Assembly (NCBI GenBank): GCA_009602725.1 | Contig: WELB01000262.1 | Span: 10,756 to 74,755 of the forward strand | Reading direction: 5' to 3' | From: Spirogloea muscicola | Lineage: Eukaryota > Streptophyta > Zygnematophyceae > Spirogloeales > Spirogloeaceae | Length of the DNA: 64,000 bases | In this document: in pieces, positions 42,785 through 53,868 of the stretch | How positions within the stretch are numbered: the stretch's first letter is position 1 | How the letters are laid out: each line of letters begins with the position of its first letter | Notes under the pieces: generated by a model | Databases searched by the model: none | Told to the model about the DNA's origin: nothing | The model's input: only the letters and a program-made list of their open reading frames with translations | Made by a program: the position numbers and the translations under genes

Positions 42785-45740
42785 GAGAGCCACTTCTACT
42801 TAAAGAAAAGGGAAAGAGCTCGCCCATAGAGAAGAGGAGCTGGCAAAGCCAGCCCAAAAAGGAGAATGGACAATGTCCAAAGCCAAAGAAAGAAGTGCCG
42901 AAAAAGGACTACACTACAAAGCACGAGATGGTGCAAAGGGAGATTCAGATGGATGCTCAGTATCCACGTGTGAGCAACAGCAGATCAGAGTAACTCGAAG
43001 CAGGAAAAGCGGCCCTCTGCCGAGACCCGGAAGCAGCAGCCATAGCGCGGCCAGCGCGCTTGTGGACCGCTTGAGCCAAAGTGCGCTGGAGCGAGACCGC
43101 CAGCCTCATCCGAAAGACCTGCGCGAGGGAGCCGGCAGCATTGAAACCTGGCGAACCCGGCCGCCGCTCGATGGCCTCCCGGGCAAGCCGCTGGAGATCC
43201 AACCAGCCACTACCGAAGGCCCCGTGTACATCAATGGCCAGGGCCGCGGAGGCATCGCCTGGAGGGTGGTCAGAGTAATTGCGCTCCTTACTCTGAGCCG
43301 CCAAAGCGACCGCGTGCCCGGCGAGCGTCGCCGACTTTGCGGGGTTGGTGGAATCGACGCAATCTGCATTCACCACATCAGCAATGATACGCGGACCTCC
43401 TCCGGGCGGAATGGCAACGAGGTCAGTGCGGCGGGTGTGAAGCTGTCCGTCAGCGCCCCGCAGGATGGGCATGATCGTCGAGTTCTCCACTGCCACCTTG
43501 TAGCCGGCCTCCAGGAACACACCCTGCATGGCATCTCGCAGGAGGTCGTGTGAACCTGTCCGCTCGCCCCCCTGCGCGCAGCGGAGCATGTGGACCGCCA
43601 GCGCCGCAGGGTCATTGTGGCGGTCACCGCACTCGCACTGTTGGAACCCGACGAGGCAGGGAGGGAGGAGGCCGAGGAGCCGTTGGGCCGCCGTCCTGAA
43701 AACCGCGTCTGGAATTGTCAGCGCCACGTAGATGGGGAGTGCTGATAGCCACGCCGTCGCCCCGGGGAAGGAGGCGGAGAGGATCCGGGCGCGCCCTCAA
43801 ATGTCGTGCAGCGGAAGGAGCTCCACCACCTGGTCATAGGCCGCTTTGTCCACAAGCGCATTGTAGCGGGCCTGGGCCCACAGGTCGGGGGTGTGCGCAA
43901 GGTGGATGAACGGAACGACCTGCTTCGACATATCGGGGTGGGCCGCTAGGAGCGCGTCGCGGGCAGCGCGGAGAGCAGCCTGGAAGGGCAACGAGCCGCT
44001 CTCCACTTCAGCTACCACCCGCTCCAAGGTGCGGATGCCGTGAGCTTGGAACCACTGGCTGATGGGTGCGGCAACCAGGGCCCAGCTACCCAGGTTGGTG
44101 GCCTCGCAGGCGCGGGCAACTGGGCGGCAGTCCAGACCGCCGTGACTAACAGGCAGGCTAGCCTGGAGCAGCGCGGCTGGTGTGGTGAGGAAGCCCGGGT
44201 GTTGGAGGAGAGTGGCAGCGCTCGCGAGAATGCCAGAGTCAAAAGCTGCTTACGCCGACTTCACCGCCGGGGAGGGAGGGAGAACGCGGGCCAGGTAGTG
44301 CGGACGCTGGGCAATGCACCTGCTCAGCATATTGGTCGCCAGCAGCATGTCTTGCAGCGTGTGGAGGCGGTCCGCCGGCCGGAGGTGCTCCAGCAGTCGT
44401 GCCTGGAGCTGCTCCACCACAAAGGCTTGGGAGCCTATGGGGGCGCCGAGGAGGGTGAAGCCCCCAGCTGGTGACTGGCAGCCCGAGGGCAAACGCAGGT
44501 GGGCTGGCAGGCCCTGGGGAGACCAAGCGCTGCACTTGGCTGCGCGGATGCCCAAGCCGATCACGTCCAACTGCACTGCGAGGGTTGCAAAGGCTGCCAC
44601 GACGTCGTCTGGCGGCCCCACCAGCGTTGTGTCGTCAGCATATGCGGGGGCGTGGACACCCGGGTGAGCCGCGACCGTGGCCAGCAGCGCACGATTGTGA
44701 GCCAGTGCTAGTAGAGCCCAGCCAATGGATCTCCTTGGCGCGCGCCTGTGGAGGAATGGAGGACCTCCACCACCCCATGCCCTGTCCGCCACAACAGGTC
44801 GCTCGGCTGACCATATCCCAGCCTGAAGAAGAGGAGGAGGCTGGGGAAGGCCGCCCTCAGCTCCTCTGCGATGACATCCCGGTCTGTGCTAAAAGGCATT
44901 CTGGACATCTACCGCCAAGGCCATCCATCCGGGTTTCAGGTCCAAGGCGGCCTGTACGCCGTGCACGACCACCTCACCGCCTCACCGCAGCCCCACGCCG
45001 AACTGGTGGGGCGCCAGGTGTGCCTGGGCCAGCCCCGGGTGCTGTTGCCATAGCGCGCGCCCCACCAGGCGGTAGAGCACTTCGCCGACAGCCATGGGCC
45101 TGACCCCCCATTGGCCTTGCTGAGGGCCAGCAGCGTGCTGGTGCGATGACGCCGCGGATGCTGGCCGGGACCTGGTCGCAAGCAAGGAGCTGGCACACCT
45201 TATGAAGCGCCTGGCAGTCACTTGGTTCTCCCTCCAGGAAGAGCTCGCGGAGATGCTCGGTGAGCATGTGTAACGAACCTCCAGCGGGTGCGCGGCGGCT
45301 GCTCTGCAAAGCCTGCCGAAGAGCGTCGGTGTCGAGGGCCACCTCCTCCGGTGGGGCGAAGGTGGCCAGCCACGGAGGCAGGGGGGAGCGGGCCTCAGGG
45401 TGCAGAGACTCCAGGGCCGCCCGTGTGGCTGCGTTGGTTGGCGCCAGCACCGAGTCGTCCAGGGCCTGGACTGCCCTGGACAACTCGCCCGCATGACCGA
45501 AGCGCAATGCCTGGCGGCCCTGTCTGGCGCTGCCCGCTCATCAGCTCGGTTTGCTGCCAAGGCTGCCACCGCTGCGTCGTGGCGCTCGAGGAGCTCCTCC
45601 CAATGTCCGCTCTTGAACAGCTGGACGCGCTCCAGGAGGGGGCTGCCGGCAATGCCAGCGGCCGTCGTGGGGGACGCGCCCGAGCAGCAGCCAGCTATCG
45701 TTCAAGAAAGGGGGCTGGGAAAGAAGTAGCTCCACCCATG
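42785..45740 (-). mobile_element. LINE family B, longest copy (about 2.95 kb): reverse transcriptase, zinc knuckle, restriction-like endonuclease
   Basis: Reading leftwards: RAVQALDDSVLAPTNAATRA and CQLLACDQVPASIRGVI (N-terminal part of the RT region), GGQAHG/VRPMAVGEVLYRLVGRAL, HQFGVGLR, NAFSTDRDVIAEELRAAFPS (RT motif A), SSTGARQGDPLA (motif B), then HAPAYADDTTLVGPPDDVVA (motif C, catalytic YADD). Then come LGAPIG and the C-terminal frame 43727-42957. That frame has FQQCECG...VHMLRCAQG (zinc knuckle), TRRTDLVAIPPGGGPRIIAD (endonuclease core) and SYSDLLLLTRGY. The RT half changes frame at least five times (frames in use near 45500, 45050, 44850, 44500, 44130, 43900), so the copy is dead, while the C-terminal 257 codons stay open. 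The 3' UTR includes the GCTGGCAAAGCCAGC stem-loop (42837-42855). The extreme 5' part is absent. Confidence 0.88.
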
Positions 45741-46098
45741 GAAAGTAGAAGAATTGGCACTCCCATTGGGGGCAAGGGCTGTGAAATAAAAAAGAAGAAG
45801 CGCGGCCAGATTGACTGGTGGAAAAAGAGAGAGAGAGAGAAGGCGCGCGGTGCGCATGAAATTAAAGCGAGGCCAATTCAAGCCATTACATTGTTCAGGC
45901 AGAAAATGCAGAAAGTGCAAAGAATGCAGCGCAAAGACTGTGGCTACATGAAAAGACGCCCTATACTAGGAGGGCTGGAGGTGCCACAGAGCGGGGGGAG
46001 CCGTGCTGACGGGGGCCATGTCGACTCGACCGGTACCGCTTGTGGAGCTGCTAGAGGAGGTTGAGGAAGCAGCAATGGCAGGAGGGAGGGCGGGTGGG
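45741..46098 (-). mobile_element. Mosaic of LINE 3' UTR modules
   Basis: In antisense order it has the remnant hairpin with GGGGGCAAGGGCTGTGAAAT (45763), the block GCGCGGCCAGATTGACTGGT (45790), an AGAG run, then module F (GCGCGCGGTGCGCATGAAA and GAGGCCAATTCAAGCC, 45841-45885). The sequence becomes G-rich (GGAGGGAGGGCGGGTGGG) just before the gap. Confidence 0.6.
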
Positions 46099-47016
46099 NN
46101 NNNNNNNNNNNNNNNNNNNNNNNNNNNNNNNNNNNNNNNNNNNNNNNNNNNNNNNNNNNNNNNNNNNNNNNNNNNNNNNNNNNNNNNNNNNNNNNNNNNN
46201 NNNNNNNNNNNNNNNNNNNNNNNNNNNNNNNNNNNNNNNNNNNNNNNNNNNNNNNNNNNNNNNNNNNNNNNNNNNNNNNNNNNNNNNNNNNNNNNNNNNN
46301 NNNNNNNNNNNNNNNNNNNNNNNNNNNNNNNNNNNNNNNNNNNNNNNNNNNNNNNNNNNNNNNNNNNNNNNNNNNNNNNNNNNNNNNNNNNNNNNNNNNN
46401 NNNNNNNNNNNNNNNNNNNNNNNNNNNNNNNNNNNNNNNNNNNNNNNNNNNNNNNNNNNNNNNNNNNNNNNNNNNNNNNNNNNNNNNNNNNNNNNNNNNN
46501 NNNNNNNNNNNNNNNNNNNNNNNNNNNNNNNNNNNNNNNNNNNNNNNNNNNNNNNNNNNNNNNNNNNNNNNNNNNNNNNNNNNNNNNNNNNNNNNNNNNN
46601 NNNNNNNNNNNNNNNNNNNNNNNNNNNNNNNNNNNNNNNNNNNNNNNNNNNNNNNNNNNNNNNNNNNNNNNNNNNNNNNNNNNNNNNNNNNNNNNNNNNN
46701 NNNNNNNNNNNNNNNNNNNNNNNNNNNNNNNNNNNNNNNNNNNNNNNNNNNNNNNNNNNNNNNNNNNNNNNNNNNNNNNNNNNNNNNNNNNNNNNNNNNN
46801 NNNNNNNNNNNNNNNNNNNNNNNNNNNNNNNNNNNNNNNNNNNNNNNNNNNNNNNNNNNNNNNNNNNNNNNNNNNNNNNNNNNNNNNNNNNNNNNNNNNN
46901 NNNNNNNNNNNNNNNNNNNNNNNNNNNNNNNNNNNNNNNNNNNNNNNNNNNNNNNNNNNNNNNNNNNNNNNNNNNNNNNNNNNNNNNNNNNNNNNNNNNN
47001 NNNNNNNNNNNNNNNN
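46099..47016. other. Assembly gap of 918 Ns
   Basis: All bases are N. The flanks are G-rich on both sides (GGGAGGGCGGGTGGG before, 14 G after), so the break probably reflects a homopolymer or quadruplex-prone sequence. Confidence 0.99.
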
Positions 47017-47030
47017 GGGGGGGGGGGGGG

Positions 47031-47475
47031 CACTCCCAATGGGGCAAGGGCTGTGAAAAGCCAGCCCGAAAAGAATTGACAACGGTTCGAAGGCCCCCAA
47101 AAAAACGCTTAGCAGCTACGAAGGGGCAAGAAGAATGAGCTCGCCCATAGAAAAGAGGGGCTGGCAGAAGCCAGCCAAAAAAGGATGGACAAAACCAAAG
47201 AGCCACAACAAGTGCCGAAATGAAGAAAATCACACAGCTAGGCATCTAGACAACTAGACACGACGGAACCACAGGAAGCTCAATACCAGCGGGTGAGCAA
47301 CATCAGGTCAGAGTAGCTCGAAGCTGGAAAAGATGCAGGCAGACGAGACCCGGAAGCAGCAACGATAGCACGGCCCGCGCGCGGGTGGACGGCATGAGCG
47401 AGGGAGCGTTGAAGGGACACGGAGAGCCGCATCCGGAAGACCTGGGCCAGGGAGCCGGCCGCGCCAGGCGGGCAG
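47031..47475 (-). mobile_element. LINE family B 3' end with a further hairpin module
   Basis: The antisense hairpin GGCTGTGAAAAGCCAGCCC (47049) is followed by the GCTCGCCCATAGAAAAGAGG block and stem-loop GGGGCTGGCAGAAGCCAGCC at 47157-47176. The coding part (antisense 47290-47475) includes the TTACTCTGACCTGA-type SDL end and the arginine-rich stretch shared with 43060-43140. Its 5' side joins the 5' side of the plus-strand family A copy at 47475/47476. Confidence 0.7.
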
Positions 47476-47770
47476 CCCCCCTGGGTATCCCAGCCCAGAT
47501 GGGTATGCCGGCAGCCTATCTGTCATTTCTGCGACGTCGAGTGTCAACCTGTCTGCAACGAGCTCAGGCGTATGCTCTGCATCAGAAAGCTGGTCGAGCC
47601 TTAGCTGCTGGCACAAGAGCTAGTCAATTGCCGTCCGGTATTCGAGCGTCAGCTAGCGACCTCTATGTGCTGACTCGTGGTTACTGAGCGGGTCAGCTTA
47701 GCAGCAGGTGACGTACATTTGTCCAATGTGCTTGCCTTCGTACTTGGCCACACATGGCCTCCCCATCTCT
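47476..47770 (+). mobile_element. LINE family A 3' end
   Basis: It encodes MGMPAAYLSFLRRRVSTCLQ, RAQAYALHQKAGRALAAGTR and SASDLYVLTRGY (stop 47685-47687), then GAGCGGGTCAGCTTAGCAGC and the tail module with a diverged palindrome (TTGGCCACACATGGCC). Bases 47488-47592 are identical to the reverse complement of 1-105. Confidence 0.85.
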
Positions 47771-47789
47771 TAATATACACGCATTTTCT

Positions 47790-48060
47790 CCCTGGCGGAC
47801 CCGGCCGCCGCTAGATGGCCTGCCGGGCAATCCGCTGGCGCCTGAAGAAGCTATAGCAGTGCGGGGTGGGGATGGACCACTCACTCAAAAATCGGACAAG
47901 GTCCGAAGAGCCGAAAGGCGCCTAAACCACACAGCTATGCACGACACAACCGCTGATGGAAGCTTAACAACCACGAGTTAGCGGCAGCAAGTCGGAGTAA
48001 ATCGCGGCTGGGAAAGAAGAACCTCGCCGAGACCCAGAAGCAGCAGCACCGGACCTTGGC
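47790..48060 (-). mobile_element. LINE C-terminal fragments, minus strand
   Basis: GGCGGACCCGGCCGCCGCTA (47797) and GATGGCCTGCCGGGCAA match the antisense family B text at 43157-43190. Antisense to 47960-48055 lies a second end, AAASGSRRGSSFPA and YSDLLPLTRGC. At least two fragments are stacked. Confidence 0.6.
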
Positions 48061-49321
48061 AGTGCCTTTCGGGCTCGCTTTTTACTTTTGGCTGATCAGT
48101 TAGATGACTGCCTTGTTCACCATAACAAGGAATTCAACAGCACGACTCCCCAGCCCAAAGTCCTCACCAAACATATCGACTGAAAGAAGAGAAGGCGTAG
48201 CACATCGCAAGAATTGAGAGAAGCCCGGCCGAGCCAGTAAGCTGTATAGGCGACTTGTTAGTCCCAAAGAAGGGGTGTCCTAGCAAGATGGGCTTGTTTC
48301 ATTCTAAGACGAGACCACCGTGCTCCTTTGGTGATTCTACATGCGGTTGCCACCTACCTACCCTGAGTGTGGGCGGAGCCTGTGCTAGTCTGATCTGTGT
48401 CTGCCATTATGAGCGGATCTGCGTTTGTACCATCGTTATGAGGCGGGTCTAGTGAGCCTGTGAAGAGGGGCAAACGCCCCAGCTGAGGATTTTCAGAAGA
48501 TTAGGAAGCGTAGGCTGTCAACAATCACTTAACCACCATTGAGAGGTGCGACTTCAGGAGTCCGCCAGATTTGAGCCTCGAACACCGCGAAGCTGCGCCA
48601 TATTTCTGACACAATCACTTCATTTAAGTAGATGCAAATATTATTTACGGATTCGGCCCTCCAAGGGTCATGAATCCAGTCATTCGCAAGGCTGACCTGC
48701 ACTGCAGATTGTCTATCACAGCTTGCATACTGCTATCATCAAGATTATTGTTGGCAGTGAGGCTACACTATACCGCAGCCTCGCTGTATCAGCATGCAAA
48801 GTCACTTGATCAGGTCAGATCTGTTTGCGAGAAGTCCTTGCAGCCTTGTGATATTTTGTCATGACAGCCACCTCTCTGCACTAACAATTAGCAAGACCTG
48901 CTCTGACACGCTCTTTGTATTGGTCAGGGGAGCATAGGCATGGAAACCGATTTATATGAACAAAGGGGACCAAGTCTAGGTCCAAAGTAAGAGATGGCTT
49001 CTGCAGAATGCCACTAAGACAAGCCACTTATTTGCTTCTGAATAAGTGAGCTGTGCCTTCGGCCAGCCCAATGAACTGCTACTTCTAAAGCTAACCTGCT
49101 AACCTGCCAAACAACTGTTTGCTAAATTTTGAGGAGGATATGCCCTGCCAAGAATGAATGGAATGTTGATGCTATGGAGAAGTAAGGGTGAAGCCTGAAT
49201 ACTCTTGAGCACTATCAAAATTGACTGATGTCTAGGCGAGCAGGTTGACCAAGACCTTTAGGATCCTGCCGCACTGTTGTGCCGTGTTATCCTGGTGCTG
49301 CAACCAGCCTCCATTCCGTGG
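48061..49321. other. Intergenic stretch, nothing recognised
   Basis: No LINE module, domain or convincing exon was found. The right end is the 3' flank of NDL. Confidence 0.4.
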
Positions 49322-51884
49322 CTAAAAAACGTCTGCCAGCTGCCTATTTACACTGTCACGTTCCACCTTTGTCTTTATAGGCTTCAACTTGACACCCATG
49401 CCCTGGGGTGAGAGTGCCTCTGAGGAGCACAATGGAGAGGTTGGTGATCTTGGAGCCCTCCTCAGCTCAAAGAACAAAGCCCGCTGAAAGCCAAGTCGAC
49501 TCAAGAACCGCTCCATGGCTCTTTGCATCATATTTGGCCGCTCCTCGGTGACCAATGCACCGCAGGTTGGAACCTGGAAGTTAAGGAATCAACATTGCTA
49601 TAACACTTTAGCCACATTTTATTGACAATGACACTCTAGTGGCGTCAATGCAGTGGCAAATAATTACACAGAAGCAATGACATTCCATACCTGCAGAATA
49701 GCTACATACACACTGCATACATTAAACACGAACACAATGATAAATACAATGAGTCTGATGAGACAATGTAGGTGGCATGACAGTTGCAAGTCAGATGTAC
49801 CTCAATGTATGTCACAGACTCCTTGCTCAATCGGGTGATCATGTGCAAGCTTTCTCTGAGGAAGCTGGAATTCTGGCCACTTATGACGAGGGATGGACAT
49901 TGCAAAGTATGCAGATTCTCTGAGATATCTCGTCGCCTGCACAACACGTGGCATTGTCCTGGTCAGCTGCCTCACATTGAGGAGCGACGAAGAAGCAACA
50001 AATTGCTGCAGTACTTACTGGGCCAAGGCTCGGACGTAGCGTGCGACGTTACGTGGATTTCGTCGCTCCAGATCCTGCAAGCAACCAGGGGACTGTCAGA
50101 GACAAGGCATGAGATAAATCAATTATATACATTTGCGACATACATAAAATGCAGTCGCAAGGTGCACACTATTGTATGTGCATGCTCACCCTTCTGAATG
50201 TGCGCACTGCTTCAGGAGTAGGACCAGAATTGCCATTTTCCTGTTTGTAGTGAGCAAGGTCAACAGGGAGTTACACCATGGTAGAAGAGTTTTGCCCTTG
50301 AATGATGTACTTGTCCAGCTTGAAATTATAGACTGATGGAAACTGAGGGCAGACAGCAGAGACCCAAACCATCAGCACATGATGTATACCTGGCAGAAAA
50401 AACGTTGCAGGAGTGTGTCTTTTGCAAATGTTGTCCAGCCATAGTAATGAAGAATACTTGCAAGAGCCTGCATAAAGCAGATGTGACAGTATACGTCAAA
50501 CACGTGTACTCTCCAACAAGCAAAGCTTGCCTCTAACTGAATCGTGTAAGAACAGTTTAATTAACAGGACAGTGCAAAGGTTAGACTGACAGGCTTTCAC
50601 TGAAGGCAACATGCTGATTAGAATCCTATGAACACCTTTGAGTAGGCCCACTCAGTCCATGTAGGTGCTTGACAAATTGGTGATACAAGAATGAGGCCCA
50701 GCACTTTCTCTGGATGTTGAATCTGTTACCACCAATGCATTTCGAGCTTTGCATGAGTCTTACAAGTGTGATAACGTCATCCTATATATTATCTGCAACT
50801 TCTCCGTGGTCAACTGTAGTGCTCTTGAGAAGTTTGAGTATCAAGTATTTCCTCCCTTGACATAATAAGCATGACCTTGCTTCAGGAGTGTGAAGCAAAG
50901 CATAGCAGTAAACGAATATGGAGAGCTTCATCCACAGAAGAGTCAAAACAGTCACATCTTATAGCAGTTAGGTCAGCTGCCACTTTATTATTACCGCAAA
51001 TTGCGTCAGGATGTATGCTCCACCAGTCACGCCGAGGCCGACCATCATTTGAATCCTATTTTCAGGGCAACATAGATTCAGCATCCAAGGGCAAACTAGC
51101 TTTCAAACAACAGTTGAGTGGCATTCTTCAACTCGATAACATAACAATGACTTAGCATTGTACCTGAAGAAGCTGACAATGTCCTTCACTTGACTCACAA
51201 GATCATCCACACTCCAATCTGGCCCAGACATGTCTGCAGCATTTGTCTGCAAGGTGCACACAATCAAGTGTCCATCAGATGGAGAGCCAAGCATAGCAAG
51301 GATGGCAGCAACCTTGTGACTTTTAGTCAGCCTGCTTGGCTAGATACTGCTGCATCATCCTGAATAAAGCTCTCCATCTGATGTACCTCATGTCCAGGCG
51401 AGTCGATATGATAGATGCAGAAGTTGTGAAGGAGTAAAGTGGCAATGTCAGCACAGAGGAATAGCCCTTGGAAACAGTTCGTATCTGCAGACAGAGTTGC
51501 AACAGGTAATCAACACTCAATACTAGCGGAAGGTATGATAGATATCAGTCATATCATCATCTAGGAAGGCGATGGAGGGTTTGAGAGCTTACGGTCGAGC
51601 CCTATGTCATGATAAGTGACGAGTCCTGGCTTCCTGCGGTTCCCAATAACCGTTATATTCACCGTTCCAAGCCTGGTCGGCACTACCTCAACTTGAGGCT
51701 CGTCCTCTTCACTGCTAGTGTCATCATAGGAGGAAGCTGAGCTCCAGCTCTCACTTCGTCCAGAAAGTATGGACAACGGCGGGTACACCGTGGACGTCGT
51801 AATGAGGCCCGGAGGCACAGGTAGTCGCCTGAGGTCTGGAGGTGACTCCCAAGGGGGCAAGGCCTCGTCTGGACCATCTTCCAT
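49322..51884 (-). CDS. NDL: N-MYC downregulated-like (NDRG/NDL) protein
   Basis: NDL proteins have an alpha/beta-hydrolase fold without hydrolase activity; in plants they bind G-protein beta subunits and affect auxin transport. Exons on the minus strand are 51884-51593 ([15 protein letters not shown]..., [20 protein letters not shown]), 51484-51387 ([20 protein letters not shown], then [11 protein letters not shown]), near 51260-51165 ([16 protein letters not shown]), 50750-50640 ([20 protein letters not shown]), 50525-50440 ([20 protein letters not shown]), 50260-50195 ([12 protein letters not shown]), 50075-50020 ([14 protein letters not shown]), 49935-49800 ([20 protein letters not shown]) and 49573-49322 ([20 protein letters not shown] to the stop). 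The end [13 protein letters not shown] matches plant NDL. One exon between 51165 and 50750 (the VTAGAYIL region) was not located. The serine/acid-rich N-terminus is longer than usual. Confidence in the family is high; individual exon ends are partly estimated. Confidence 0.9.
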
Positions 51885-52688
51885 AGCCGTCAGCAGCACG
51901 GCCTCCAACTCCTGTCAGCTCATAGTGCCTCAACCCGGCGGCTGTTGAGCATGTGGAGCACACGAGGCAGGTCGGCAACTCCGCAGCGACGCCCCGGCGA
52001 GAGTTCCCGCGACGGCCTTCTGCTGACCACGGCGGCGGCACAAGCTTCGCCTTCCGTGGGCCAGCACAGTGGTCTGCCGGCCGGGGGTCGAGGCGGAGAC
52101 GGCCAGGCGGCGCGGCCGGGCGGCGCGGAGGAGCTTGGGGACGGGGAGCCGGGGGGCGGAGTTGGTCGTAGTGGAGGACGACCGCGGGCCGCGGGGCGGG
52201 GGGGCTCGGCAGGCTGGCCGGCCGGCTACGCCGCCGCGCGGGGTTCGGAGGGGTAGCGGGGGAGTGGCGCTGGGAAGGACCAGACCTGCCGTTCGGAGAG
52301 AGCCGATAGTAGCGGTGGTCGTTGGTGTCTGCGAAACGTGGGGAAGGGCACCGTCAAGCGCTACTGCGCCATCCCACGCATGCGGGCCGTCCCGCTCGCC
52401 CGGCCACGTGTCGGGGAGGTCAAGGCCCTGCCGGTCGCCCGAGGCAAGGGCGCGCCTTGGTCGGGCCGACGACGATGAGCAGGGGGTGGCTTGGCGATCT
52501 TGGCCCCCAGTTACCACGTGGCGGCCGACTATCGGGCCCGATGAGCGGCATCCGGCGGCAACCGCGGAGGCAACGGTCGCGCGGCGCCGTCGGGGAGGGC
52601 CGGCCGACAGTTGGGCGCTTCCGCCGGACCTTCGCCGGGTCCCCGCGGACAGGGGCTTGCCCGCCCGTTGGCCCCCCCCGTCGCATCC
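51885..52688. other. Very GC-rich 5' flank of NDL
   Basis: Long open frames occur on both strands (for example 51930-52880, -), but all owe to base composition. Arginine/proline/glycine-rich text without domains is seen. It may contain the NDL promoter. Confidence 0.4.
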
Positions 52689-52925
52689 ATTCTCCATCTT
52701 CCTGGGCTTTTCGGGTACTGAGCTTCCCTCTGCATCGTCGTGTTTCGAAGAGTAGTCCTTTTCCGGCACCTTTTTATGTTTGTTTCTTTCTTTTGGCTGT
52801 GGACATTGTCCATTCTTTTTTGGGCTGGCTTTGCCAGCTCCTCTTCTCTTTCGGGCGAGCACTTTCTCAGCAAATAGCATAACATTCCCCAGTCACTTTC
52901 TCCGACGAGGCCGCCCAAGAAATTG
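52689..52925 (+). mobile_element. LINE family B 3' UTR
   Basis: TTTTCGGGTACTGAGCTTCC marks the end of the coding part. CTTTTCCGGCACC, TTTGGCTGTGGACATTGTCC and stem-loop GGGCTGGCTTTGCCAGC (52822-52838) follow, then TTTCGGGCGAGCACTTTCTC. Confidence 0.7.
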
Positions 52926-53084
52926 CGCACCCGTAGAGAAGAGGGGCTGGCAAAGCCAGCCCAAAAAGAGAGCGCGGCCAGATTGACTGGTGGCGTCGAT
53001 AAGACGGAGCCCGCCGCCAAAGCTCGGCCTGCGCAAAAGTGAACTGCAAAGGCAAGGGACCGCTGCATCGAAGAAAGAAAGTGC
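52926..53084 (-). mobile_element. LINE 3' UTR module block, minus strand
   Basis: Stem-loop GGGGCTGGCAAAGCCAGCCC (52943-52962) is followed by GCGCGGCCAGATTGACTGGT (52973). It directly faces the plus-strand copy to the left, so the two 3' ends point at each other. Confidence 0.65.
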
Positions 53085-53460
53085 TCGCCCATTGAGAATA
53101 GGGGCTGGAACAACCAGCCCGAAAAAGAATGAACAGAGTACGAGAAGGGGGCCAGGGGAAGCGCTAAGTAACAGAAACAAAGCTGCTACGAGACACTCAG
53201 TAACCCCTGCTAAGCAGCCGCAGATCAGAGATGCTGGGCTCCTGGAAGTGGGTCCCCTGGCCAGAGCCAGAGGCAGCAGCGAGGGCTCTGCCGGCACGAA
53301 GATGGAGCGCCCGGGCCATGGACCTCTGCAGCGAGACGGCCAGGCGCATTCGAAACACTTCGATTCGATACACTCTGCATCGAGATGGCCAAACGCATTC
53401 GGAAGACTTGAGCGAGGGACCCGGCGACATTCAAGCCGGGCTGCTCGCCCTGCTGCCCGA
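53085..53460 (-). mobile_element. LINE family C C-terminus and 3' UTR
   Basis: The minus frame carries VFRMRLAVSLQRSMARALHL, RAGRALAAASGSGQGTHF and SDLRLLSRGY (ending near 53197). Then come the GTAGCAGCTTTGTTTCTG and GGGGCCAGGGGAAGCGCTAA (antisense) blocks and stem-loop GGGGCTGGAACAACCAGCCC (53101-53120). Two coding starts (VFRMRLA and an inserted duplicate at 53320-53420) indicate an internal duplication. Confidence 0.75.
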
Positions 53461-53833
53461 GGCGGCGGGCCGCTGCACGCCGCGCAAGGGAACGCGCGGC
53501 CAAATTGCCTGGTGGCTGGGAAAGGCCAGCCCAAAAGGAATGGACAAGGTCCGAGGGAGCCTGAGGGCGAACGATTAGGACTAAGACATCAGCCAGGGAA
53601 CGCTCAGTAACCTGCCGCGCAAGGCGGTGAAGCAAGTCAAGCCACATTGTGCCAAAGGCTCCGTGCACGTCGACTGCAAGTGGAACAAATTGGTCTCCTA
53701 CAGGGTGGTCCGAGTATTTCCGTTCCTTTGCGCCCGCCGCTTGGCAGACTGCGTAGCCCGCCTCCTCCGACGAGCGTTTGGCACTGCTGGAAACCAAAAG
53801 AAGAAAGTGCTCGCCCATTGAGAACAAAAAGAA
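53461..53833 (-). mobile_element. LINE coding fragments with hairpin module
   Basis: Antisense text includes VDVHGAFGTMWLDLLHRLAR (53600-53700) and YAVCQAAGAKERKYSDHPVG (53700-53770), both part of the post-endonuclease region. The block GCGCGGCCAAATTGCCTGGT and GCTGGGAAAGGCCAGCCC lie at 53498-53533, so a 3' UTR block of one copy interrupts the coding part of another. Confidence 0.7.
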
Positions 53834-53868
53834 AGCGCGGCCAGATTGACTGTCAATCTGGCCGCGCT
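53834..53868. repeat. Perfect 35-bp palindrome (17-bp arms, 1-base centre)
   Basis: AGCGCGGCCAGATTGAC, a central T, then GTCAATCTGGCCGCGCT. One arm equals the dispersed block seen at 45790, 52973, 12757 and 53498, here fused to its own inverted copy. Confidence 0.95.

Noticed and set aside
43500-45500. Several plus-strand open frames of 60-260 codons
   Set aside because: They are antisense shadows of the LINE reverse transcriptase and endonuclease region.
45944-47245. Open frames of 330-430 codons across the gap
   Set aside because: Almost entirely undetermined residues from Ns.
51930-52880. 316-codon minus-strand frame
   Set aside because: Very GC-rich, arginine/proline text without domains, and it overlaps LINE 3' UTR modules at its start.
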